From an uncultured Altererythrobacter sp. (GTDB lineage: Bacteria > Pseudomonadota > Alphaproteobacteria > Sphingomonadales > Sphingomonadaceae): a stretch of 5,072 bases of DNA. The position numbers were made by a program, and so were the translations under genes. How positions within the stretch are numbered: the first letter of the stretch is position 1; every line of letters starts with the position of its first letter. The notes beneath the pieces are model-generated. The model had not been told where the DNA came from, ran no database searches, and saw only the letters and a list, made by a program, of their open reading frames with translations. The stretch lies in contig CAMPIA010000115.1 in NCBI GenBank assembly GCA_946886175.1, positions 1-5,072 of the forward strand. Reading direction: 5' to 3'. Positions 1 to 5,072 of this stretch are shown in pieces.

Positions 1-358
1 GCTTGCGCGTCAGCACGACCATCGCGGTGACGTTGGTGTCGATCATCGTGCGCCAGTCGGCGAGGTCCGCTTCCTGCGCGGGCGAGAGCCCCTGCGCGAG
101 GCCCGCATTGTTCACCAGCAGATCGATCCCCGCGAACGCCTCTGGCAGCGCCGCGAGGGCGGCATCCATCGCCGCCTCGTCGCGCACGTCGAACAGGGCC
201 GGATGAACCGTGTCTGCGCCCAGCTCCGCCACCAGCGCGTCGAGCCGCTCCTTGCGCCGCCCCGTGGCGACGCAGCGCCAGCCGCTCGCGACGAGGCTGC
301 GCACGGTCGCCTCGCCGATCCCGGCGGTGGCTCCGGTTACGAATGCGACCTTGCTCAT
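1..358 (-). CDS. YdfG-like short-chain dehydrogenase/reductase, N-terminal part (runs off left edge)
   Basis: This is the first 119 residues of a classical SDR oxidoreductase; the 3' part lies outside the window. The Rossmann dinucleotide signature TGATAGIG is at residues 8-15. An ATGRR-x-ERL stretch at 31-39 ends the second strand, and its arginines are the usual sign of NADPH preference. A DVR strand end is at 57-59, the structural NNAG motif at 83-86, and DWRTMIDTNV, the helix-4 region with the conserved Asn, at 101-110. The closest remembered relative is E. coli YdfG (NADP-dependent 3-hydroxy acid/serine dehydrogenase), which matches in TGATAG, GRR-ERL, LVNNAGLA and DW-TMIDTN. The catalytic Ser-Tyr-Lys residues are not in view, so activity and substrate cannot be confirmed. 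The ATG start overlaps the pheT stop as ATGA, and a GGAG lies 8 bases upstream, implying translational coupling to pheT. Family assignment is strong; the specific YdfG role is inference. Confidence 0.9.
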   Translation of the reverse strand, partial: MSKVAFVTGATAGIGEATVRSLVASGWRCVATGRRKERLDALVAELGADTVHPALFDVRDEAAMDAALAALPEAFAGIDLLVNNAGLAQGLSPAQEADLADWRTMIDTNVTAMVVLTRK

Positions 359-2745
359 GCCCGCAGCTCCGCACCCTGCTTGCCGGCGGCGGCGACCACC
401 TTGTCCGAGATCGCCTTGATTTCCGCATCGGTGAAGCTCTTGTCGCCCGGCTGGAGCACGACTTCGACGGCGACCGATTTCCTGCCCTCGGGCACGCCTT
501 GGCCGGCGAAGACGTCGAACACCCGCGCGTCGACGATCGCCGCCTTGTCCGCGCCGCGCACCGCGCGCACCAGATCGGCCGCGGCCAGATCGGCGGGGAC
601 GAGGAAGGCGAAGTCGCGCGTCACCGCCTGCAAGGCGGGCGGCGCGTAAGCCGCGCGGGCGAACCCGTTCCCGCCTCTCTTCGCCGGGACAGCATCGAGG
701 AAGATCTCGACCGCCATCACCGGCCCGTCGATATCGAACGCCTTGAGCGTGGCGGGATGCAGCGCGCCGAAGCGTGCGAGCACGGTCTTCGGCCCCAGCC
801 GCAGGGTGGCCGACTGGCCGGGATGGAACTGCGGCCCGGCTTCCCCCATGACCATCAGGTTGGCGACCGGCGCGCCCGCGGCTTCGAGCAGCGCCATCGC
901 CTCGGCCCTGGCGTCGTAGGCGTCGAACGCCTGCGCCTTGCCGCTGGCCCAGCCGCGCGGCGTCTTCTCGCCCGCGAGCACCACGCCGAGCGTCGGCCGC
1001 TCGTCGCTCGCTCCGCTTTCGCCGCGGAAGTAGCGGCGGCCGATCTCGAACAGGCGGCTGCCCGCCGTACCGCGATCCGCGTTACGCTTGGCCGCCGCGA
1101 TCAAGCCGGGGAGCAGCGAGGGGCGCATGGCTCTCATGTCCTCGCTGATCGGGTTCTCGAGCACCCACAGGTCCGCGCCATCCGCGAAATGCGCGGCGTC
1201 GGCGGTGGGGAGGAAGGACCAGGTCACCGCCTCGTTCAGCCCGCGCGCGGCGGCGGTGCGGCGCAGCTTGCGCTCGACCTGCTGGAGCGGAGTGGCGGTC
1301 GGTTTTGCGACGCCCTCGGCGCGCGACAGCGCCACGCTCTCGACCTTGTCGAGCCCGTGGATGCGCACGACTTCCTCGACCAGGTCGGCCGGGCCTTCGA
1401 TGTCGTGGCGGCGCGGCGGGACGGTCACCTGCCAATTGCCCTCGACAGCGAAATCGAGCGCTTCGAGGATGCGGCGCTGCTCGGTCTCGTCCACTTCGAC
1501 GCCGCCCAGCCGCTGCGTCAGCGCCGGGTCGAACGCGATCACTTTCGGCTCCACCGGTGGCATGCCAGCACGCACCACTTCGCTGGCCGTACCGCCGCAA
1601 GTGCGCAGGATCAGGTCGGTGAGGATCGCGAGCCCGTCGTCGAGGAAGGCGGGGTCCACACCGCGCTCGAAGCGCGTGCGCGCATCGCTGGCGAGGCCGA
1701 GCTTGCGCCCGGTGACGCCGATCCGCTCGGGATCGAAATAGGCGATCTCGAGCAGCACGTCGGTGGTGGCCTCGGTCACTCCCGAGTGCTCCCCGCCCAT
1801 GATCCCGCCGATGTCGTGCACCTGCGCGTCGTCGGCGATCACGGTCATCGTCTCGTCGAGCGTGTAGGTCTTCTCGTTGAGCGCCTCGACCGTCTCGCCC
1901 GGCTTCGCGCGCCGCGCGACCACCGCGCCGCTGAGCTTCGCGAGGTCGTAGGCGTGCGCCGGGCGCCCAAAGGCGAGCATGAGGTAGTTGGTCGCGTCGA
2001 CGATCGCGCTGATGGGGCGCTGGCCTGCGGCGATCAGGCGGCGCTGCATCCATTCGGGACTGCTGCCGTTGGCGACGCCGCGGATCACGCGGCCGTAGAA
2101 CGCCGGGCAACCCTCGGGATCGTCGGTGCGGACCTCGACCGGGCACGCGCCCTCGCCCGCGATCTCGGGCGCGGCGTGCGGCTTGAACGTACCCAGCCCC
2201 GCCGCGGCGAGATCGCGCGCGATCCCGAGCACGCCCATGCAATCGGGCCGGTTGGGGGTGATCGCGACGTCGAACACCGGGCTCGTCGCCTGATATTCGG
2301 CGAAGCTCGCGCCCACCGGCGCATCGGCGGGCAGTTCGATGATGCCCTCGTGCGCGTCGCCCAGTTCGAGCTCGCGGACCGAGCACATCATGCCGTTCGA
2401 TTCGACCCCGCGGATCGCGCTCTTGCGCAGCTCCATGCCGTTCGACGGCACCACCGCGCCGGGCAGGCCGAGCACGCCCTTCATCCCCGCGCGAGCATTG
2501 GGCGCGCCGCAGACGACCTGAAGCGGGTCGCCGTCACCGGTCGAGACGGTGAGCACCTGCAGCTTGTCGGCATCGGGATGCGGGCCGGCGGCGAGCACTT
2601 CGGCGACGCGGAAACCCGCGAGCTTTTCCGCCGGGTCCTCGACCCCCTCGACTTCGTGGCCGACGGCGTTGAGCGCGGCCGCGATCTCCGCCACCGAAGC
2701 CTCGGTGTCGAGGAAGTGCCTGAGCCATTCGAGCGAGAACTTCAT
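355..2745 (-). CDS. pheT: Phenylalanyl-tRNA synthetase beta subunit
   Basis: PheT is the large subunit of the cytoplasmic (alpha-beta)2 enzyme that charges tRNA-Phe. It contributes tRNA binding and editing of mischarged Tyr-tRNA-Phe. At 796 aa it matches the bacterial family (about 790-800). Visible regions: an N-terminal [12 protein letters not shown] start; an EMAP/OB-fold tRNA-binding domain at about 40-150 (HPDADKLQV at 56-64); and the B3/B4 editing domain at about 210-390. The editing motifs DATNYLML (250-257), GRPAHAYD (260-267) and GIMGGE (314-319) keep the Asn, His and Glu of the editing pocket. The B5 region is at about 400-470 ([20 protein letters not shown], 443-462), followed by the inactive synthetase-like core at about 480-690. 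An FDX-ACB anticodon-binding domain at about 702-796 includes TRDFAF (709-714). The frame is open for 79 codons upstream of this ATG, but that stretch is arginine-rich shadow of pheS. The chosen ATG matches the family N-terminus, overlaps the pheS stop (ATGA) and has its own GGGAG. No truncation or missing key residue is seen. Confidence 0.98.
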   Translation of the reverse strand: MKFSLEWLRHFLDTEASVAEIAAALNAVGHEVEGVEDPAEKLAGFRVAEVLAAGPHPDADKLQVLTVSTGDGDPLQVVCGAPNARAGMKGVLGLPGAVVPSNGMELRKSAIRGVESNGMMCSVRELELGDAHEGIIELPADAPVGASFAEYQATSPVFDVAITPNRPDCMGVLGIARDLAAAGLGTFKPHAAPEIAGEGACPVEVRTDDPEGCPAFYGRVIRGVANGSSPEWMQRRLIAAGQRPISAIVDATNYLMLAFGRPAHAYDLAKLSGAVVARRAKPGETVEALNEKTYTLDETMTVIADDAQVHDIGGIMGGEHSGVTEATTDVLLEIAYFDPERIGVTGRKLGLASDARTRFERGVDPAFLDDGLAILTDLILRTCGGTASEVVRAGMPPVEPKVIAFDPALTQRLGGVEVDETEQRRILEALDFAVEGNWQVTVPPRRHDIEGPADLVEEVVRIHGLDKVESVALSRAEGVAKPTATPLQQVERKLRRTAAARGLNEAVTWSFLPTADAAHFADGADLWVLENPISEDMRAMRPSLLPGLIAAAKRNADRGTAGSRLFEIGRRYFRGESGASDERPTLGVVLAGEKTPRGWASGKAQAFDAYDARAEAMALLEAAGAPVANLMVMGEAGPQFHPGQSATLRLGPKTVLARFGALHPATLKAFDIDGPVMAVEIFLDAVPAKRGGNGFARAAYAPPALQAVTRDFAFLVPADLAAADLVRAVRGADKAAIVDARVFDVFAGQGVPEGRKSVAVEVVLQPGDKSFTDAEIKAISDKVVAAAGKQGAELRA
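367..370 (-). promoter_or_regulatory. Shine-Dalgarno GGAG for the SDR gene
   Basis: GGAG on the minus strand lies 8 bases before the ATG at 358, inside the last codons of pheT. With the ATGA stop/start overlap it fixes the SDR start and supports translation by ribosomes that have just finished PheT. Confidence 0.6.
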
Positions 2746-3842
2746 GCGCGCGCTCCCACCCCGGCGGAAAGCGTCGGCTGGTCGAAGGCGGAGAAGCCGT
2801 AGTGCGCCAGCCAGCGGCCGTCGCCGTCGAAGAAGGCGCGCAAGTCGTCCATCCCGTATTTGAGCATCGCCAGCCGATCGACGCCGACGCCGAAGGCGAA
2901 GCCCTGCCATTCGTCCGGGTCGAGCCCGGCGAATTCGAGCACGCGGGCATTGACCATGCCGCTGCCGAGCAGTTCCATCCATCCGTGGCCGGGCGCGTCT
3001 CCGTCACCGCCGAGCACCCGCCTGCCCTTCACGTCCTGCCAGCCCACATCGACCTCGACCGAAGGTTCGGTGAAGGGGAAATAGCTGGGGCGCAGGCGCA
3101 GCACGATATCGTCACGCTCGAAGAAGGCCTTGAGGAAGGTCTCGAGCGTCCACTTGAGGTGCCCGAGATGGATGTCGCGGTCGATCACCAGCCCTTCGAT
3201 CTGGTGAAACATCGGGGTGTGGGTGGCGTCGCTGTCGCTGCGATAGACGCGGCCGGGCGCGATGATGCGGATCGGCGCGCCCTGCTCCACCATGCTGCGG
3301 ATCTGGACCGGTGAGGTGTGCGTGCGCAGCAGCATACGCCGCCCCTCGGCATCGCGGTCGGGGAAGTAGAACGTGTCGTGCATCGCGCGCGCCGGATGCG
3401 TCTCGGCCATGTTGAGCGCGGTGAAGTTGTGCCACTCGTCCTCGATCTCGGGACCGGTCGCAACCGAGAAGCCGAGATCGGCGAAGATTTCCGCCAGCTC
3501 GTCCATCACCTGGCTCACCGGATGGACCGAGCCCCTCGGCCCCTCGGGGGCGGGCAGCGAGAGGTCGAGCGTCTCGCTCGCCAGCCGGCGTTCGAGCTCG
3601 GCGGCGTCGAGCGCATCCTTGCGCGCGGCGAGCGCGTCGGCGACTTCGGCGCGCGCGGCCTGGATCGCAGGCGCCTGGCTCTGGCGTTCCTCGGGCGACA
3701 TGCTGCCCAGCGTCTTGAGCGCGAGGCTGATCCAGCCCTGCTTGCCGAGCGCCGCGACGCGCAGCGTTTCGACCGCCTCGGGCGTGTCGGCCGCGGCGAT
3801 CGCGGCGATGGCTTCGTCCTTGCGCGATTGCAGTTCGTTCAT
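2742..3842 (-). CDS. pheS: Phenylalanyl-tRNA synthetase alpha subunit
   Basis: PheS is the catalytic subunit of phenylalanyl-tRNA synthetase: it activates phenylalanine with ATP and transfers it to the 3' end of tRNA-Phe. The 366-aa product has the N-terminal helical arm at about 1-90 (tRNA-contacting coiled coil, with the LGKQG motif at 32-36), then the class II catalytic core. Motif 1 begins near [10 protein letters not shown] (107-116). Motif 2 spans [21 protein letters not shown] (197-217), and motif 3 is [17 protein letters not shown] (314-330). Ala316 in GFAFG aligns with the E. coli residue 294 that shapes the Phe pocket and is the ordinary alanine here. TATGPEIE-like (VATGPEIED, 127-135) and [11 protein letters not shown] (251-261) motifs are intact. 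Compared with remembered E. coli PheS (327 aa), there are about 15 extra residues at 267-287 and an 18-residue C-terminal tail; both look lineage-typical. The start matches the E. coli N-terminus, but no good Shine-Dalgarno precedes it. It overlaps pheT by 4 bases. Confidence 0.98.
   Translation of the reverse strand: MNELQSRKDEAIAAIAAADTPEAVETLRVAALGKQGWISLALKTLGSMSPEERQSQAPAIQAARAEVADALAARKDALDAAELERRLASETLDLSLPAPEGPRGSVHPVSQVMDELAEIFADLGFSVATGPEIEDEWHNFTALNMAETHPARAMHDTFYFPDRDAEGRRMLLRTHTSPVQIRSMVEQGAPIRIIAPGRVYRSDSDATHTPMFHQIEGLVIDRDIHLGHLKWTLETFLKAFFERDDIVLRLRPSYFPFTEPSVEVDVGWQDVKGRRVLGGDGDAPGHGWMELLGSGMVNARVLEFAGLDPDEWQGFAFGVGVDRLAMLKYGMDDLRAFFDGDGRWLAHYGFSAFDQPTLSAGVGARA
2753..2757 (-). 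promoter_or_regulatory. Shine-Dalgarno GGGAG for pheT
   Basis: GGGAG on the minus strand lies 7 bases before the pheT ATG at 2745, within the end of pheS. It decides the start: the longer open frame that begins at 2982 has no family-like sequence before this methionine. Confidence 0.65.
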
Positions 3843-3900
3843 GGCACGCGCCGCTAGCGAGAAATCGCCGCCAAGGCAAAGCGCATGTGGGAACGCGCGG
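3843..3900 (-). other. araC-pheS gap, possible weak promoter, no terminator
   Basis: These 58 bases separate the regulator's stop codon from the pheS ATG. I see no stem-loop terminator, no Phe-rich leader peptide and no clear Shine-Dalgarno. A TTGCCT at 3874-3879 (minus strand) matches the -35 consensus at four of six positions, but nothing better than TAGCGG or CTAGCG lies at 16-17 bases from it, so a promoter here is doubtful. The pheS frame stays open through the gap but has no ATG, GTG or TTG in frame, so the ATG at 3842 is the only usable start nearby. Co-transcription of pheS with the upstream regulator is the simpler reading. Confidence 0.4.
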
Positions 3901-4806
3901 TCAGCCCCTGGCGGGCGGGTCGAGCGTTTGCACCGCGCTGCCGTAGGCGCGCTGCCGCTCGCGCAGGAAGCTCGCCATCACCGGGTGGTCCATCGCGGCA
4001 TACTCGCTCGGGGTCATGCCGAGAAACTCGCGGCAGTCGCGCACGAAATGCGACTGGTCGCAGTATCGGGTGTCGATCGATGCGCTCCACTTGCCCGACG
4101 GGTCGAGCATGAAGTTCGCCAGACTGCGCATGAAGCGCTGGCGGCGGAGCAGTATCTTGGGCGGGAAGCCGAACGCCCGGGTGGTCAGCCGTTCGAGCGT
4201 GCGTTGGTTCAAGCCCGCGCGCTCGGCCATCGCCGCGACACTGGGCAGATCGTGTTCGAGCAGCATGGCGTGGATCGCCCCGATCCGCGGGTCCTCCTTG
4301 CCGTGGCGCGGCGCCTCGTGACGGAAGAAGCGCACGAGCCGCTCGAACTCCTCGTCTTCACGGTCCCCGCGTTCGGTGAGGTCGTCCGCCAGCGGCCCGA
4401 ACGGGGCGAAGGCGGGCTCGGCGCGGCCGTCGAACACGCGGTTGGCCATGCGGTCGGCGGGTTGGCCGATAAAGGTCGCCCACCCGAGCGGCAGCAGCCC
4501 GATGCCCCAGATCCGCGTATTGCCGAGGGTGAACTGGAGCGGCCCGGTGCTCGGCCCGGTGGGCGCGAAATCGGCGTCGCACACCACATCGCCGCTGGCC
4601 GAGCGGCTGACCGGCAGGTCCCCGGCGAAGAAGCGCAGGTTGCCCCATTCGGGCTGCAACGCGTCGGCGACCCGTTCGCCCTCGGGCACGGCGATCTCTA
4701 CGCGGTAGAACGTCGTGAAGAACCGCGCGAGGTCGGGCGGCGGGGCATGAAACCGCACCGCGATATGGCACTGCGCCGCTTTCGCTTCCGTCGCGCCCGT
4801 TGTCAT
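3901..4806 (-). CDS. AraC-family transcriptional regulator
   Basis: This is a 301-aa DNA-binding regulator with the double helix-turn-helix of the AraC/XylS family at its C-terminus. HTH 1 is around 189-215 ([19 protein letters not shown], then [14 protein letters not shown]). HTH 2 is around 242-270 and carries the family signature [22 protein letters not shown] (248-269), including DQSHF and G-TP-Y. The first ~150 residues are a presumed sensor or dimerisation part. They contain [21 protein letters not shown] (94-114), which resembles uncharacterised N-terminal regions of other AraC-like proteins, and I cannot name a ligand. An acidic, charged linker is at about 141-175. No signal peptide or membrane segment is seen. 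The frame is open upstream to an ATG at 4935, but those 43 codons cross the terminator and promoter, so the ATG at 4806 was chosen. It has a GAGAG 7 bases upstream and an AGGGGA almost touching the ATG, so the ribosome site is not ideal. It lies just upstream of pheST on the same strand. Its targets are unknown. Confidence 0.9.
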   Translation of the reverse strand: MTTGATEAKAAQCHIAVRFHAPPPDLARFFTTFYRVEIAVPEGERVADALQPEWGNLRFFAGDLPVSRSASGDVVCDADFAPTGPSTGPLQFTLGNTRIWGIGLLPLGWATFIGQPADRMANRVFDGRAEPAFAPFGPLADDLTERGDREDEEFERLVRFFRHEAPRHGKEDPRIGAIHAMLLEHDLPSVAAMAERAGLNQRTLERLTTRAFGFPPKILLRRQRFMRSLANFMLDPSGKWSASIDTRYCDQSHFVRDCREFLGMTPSEYAAMDHPVMASFLRERQRAYGSAVQTLDPPARG

Positions 4807-4814
4807 TCCCCTGC

Positions 4815-4827
4815 TCTCGGGCCGAGA
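4815..4827. promoter_or_regulatory. 13-bp palindrome at the araC promoter start region (possible operator)
   Basis: TCTCGGGCCGAGA is a perfect inverted repeat with 6-base arms around a central G. It overlaps the proposed -10 element and start site and ends 8 bases before the regulator's ATG. The position would suit a repressor site or a small 5' hairpin that hides the ribosome site. The binding factor is unknown. AraC proteins more often use direct repeats, so autoregulation is only a guess. Short GC-rich palindromes also arise by chance. Confidence 0.35.
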
Positions 4828-4853
4828 ATACAACGCATCGCGACAATTGGGAA
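4825..4853 (-). promoter_or_regulatory. Candidate sigma70-type promoter for the araC gene
   Basis: On the minus strand, TTCCCA (4848-4853) and TATTCT (4825-4830) are separated by exactly 17 bases. Each hexamer matches the housekeeping consensus at four of six positions. The site lies just downstream of the rplT terminator, in a locally less GC-rich patch, and would start transcription near 4818, giving a leader of only about 12 bases. It would drive the regulator and, with no terminator after it, possibly pheST and the SDR. Confidence 0.4.
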
Positions 4854-4872
4854 CAGTCCCGTGCCAGAACGC

Positions 4873-4913
4873 AAAAGAGGCGCGGGAGACAGCGTGCCTC
4901 CCGCGCCTCTTTT
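4873..4913 (-). terminator. Rho-independent terminator after rplT
   Basis: Two 16-base arms (4873-4888 and 4898-4913) are exact reverse complements around a 9-base loop. Read on the minus strand, the stem core is GAGGCGCGGGAG pairing with CTCCCGCGCCTC and is followed by TTTT, the classic intrinsic terminator form. It begins 25 bases after the rplT stop. Because the A and T runs are symmetric, the plus-strand copy also ends in TTTT, so it could stop transcription both ways, although no plus-strand gene is seen here. The T tract is short, so some read-through into araC and pheST is possible. Confidence 0.85.
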
Positions 4914-4938
4914 CGCGGCCCTGCGGGCTTCCCACTGC

Positions 4939-5072
4939 TTAAGCCGGAAGCGCCTTCTTGGCCTGCGCGACGATCGACTGGAAGGCGCCGCCTTCGTTCA
5001 TCGCCAGGTCGGCCATGACCTTGCGGTCGAGCTCGATCCCGGCGAGCTTCACGCCGTGCATGAACTGCGAGT
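4939..5072 (-). CDS. rplT: 50S ribosomal protein L20, C-terminal part (enters from right edge)
   Basis: The last 43 residues of L20 are visible, ending at TAA at 4939-4941; the 5' end lies outside the window. The visible sequence begins [20 protein letters not shown] and continues with [20 protein letters not shown]. It corresponds to the E. coli L20 end, with YSRFINGLKKA, EIDRKILADIA, AF and AKAAL at matching places. L20 binds 23S rRNA early in large-subunit assembly. In many bacteria L20 also represses its own operon with infC and rpmI, but that control region would be upstream and is not visible here. A strong terminator follows. The gene normally lies next to pheST, which fits this window. 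Confidence 0.95.
   Translation of the reverse strand, partial: SQFMHGVKLAGIELDRKVMADLAMNEGGAFQSIVAQAKKALPA

Noticed and set aside
1082..2386. A 434-codon minus-strand frame inside pheT
   Set aside because: It is an out-of-frame, arginine-rich shadow of pheT, which is intact and convincing in its own frame.
343..2802. An 819-codon open frame on the plus strand, antisense to almost all of pheT
   Set aside because: Its product is rich in Arg, His, Ala, Gly and Asp with no recognisable domain. It mirrors pheT in a very GC-rich genome, where antisense frames stay open because stop codons are rare. No promoter or family match supports it.
2746..2982. N-terminal extension of PheT by 79 residues
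   Set aside because: The extension is an arginine-rich shadow of pheS. The family-like MKFSLEWL start with GGGAG and ATGA overlap is far better supported.
3112..3879. A 255-codon minus-strand frame overlapping pheS and starting in the gap before it
   Set aside because: Low-complexity Arg/Ala/Gly-rich translation in another frame of pheS with no family features; the true pheS frame explains the stretch.
4807..4935. N-terminal extension of the AraC-family protein to the ATG at 4935
   Set aside because: The extra 43 codons run through the rplT terminator and the proposed promoter, and the sequence does not resemble the family N-terminus.
1..5072. Search by eye for CRISPR arrays, IS elements, tRNA genes and a novel defence-type cluster
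   Set aside because: No repeated spacer pattern, transposase, cloverleaf or unexplained gene cluster was seen. Coding sequence with recognised families covers nearly all of the window.

Overview
The window is very GC-rich (roughly two thirds G+C by eye). All recognisable genes lie on the minus strand, so transcription runs from the right edge to the left edge. PheS, PheT and L20 sequences of this style, with high GC and the C-terminal PheS tail, point to an alphaproteobacterium, most likely a sphingomonad or erythrobacter relative. This assignment rests on recall of protein style and was not checked by search.

From right to left, in transcription order, the layout is as follows. (1) The C-terminal end of rplT (50S ribosomal protein L20) enters from the right edge. 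(2) An intergenic stretch of 132 bases follows. It holds a perfect 16-bp inverted-repeat terminator for rplT, then a plausible sigma70-type promoter with a 13-bp palindrome at its -10/start region. (3) Next is a 301-aa AraC-family regulator with an unidentified N-terminal sensor part. (4) A short 58-base gap contains no terminator. (5) pheS and pheT, the two subunits of phenylalanyl-tRNA synthetase, overlap by ATGA. (6) The N-terminal 119 residues of a YdfG-like short-chain dehydrogenase follow, its start overlapping the pheT stop by another ATGA. It runs off the left edge.

The core (rplT then pheST) is a common bacterial housekeeping arrangement in which translation genes sit together. PheS and PheT form the (alpha-beta)2 enzyme that charges tRNA-Phe, and L20 is a large-subunit assembly protein. 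Two things are less standard. An AraC-family regulator sits between rplT and pheS, and a metabolic SDR is translationally coupled to pheT. The spacing suggests that araC, pheS, pheT and the SDR can share one transcript.

I found no mobile element, CRISPR array, tRNA or rRNA gene, or defence-like cluster. The very long open frame antisense to pheT is best explained as a high-GC shadow. I do not see an undescribed system here; the findings are modest context and regulatory observations.
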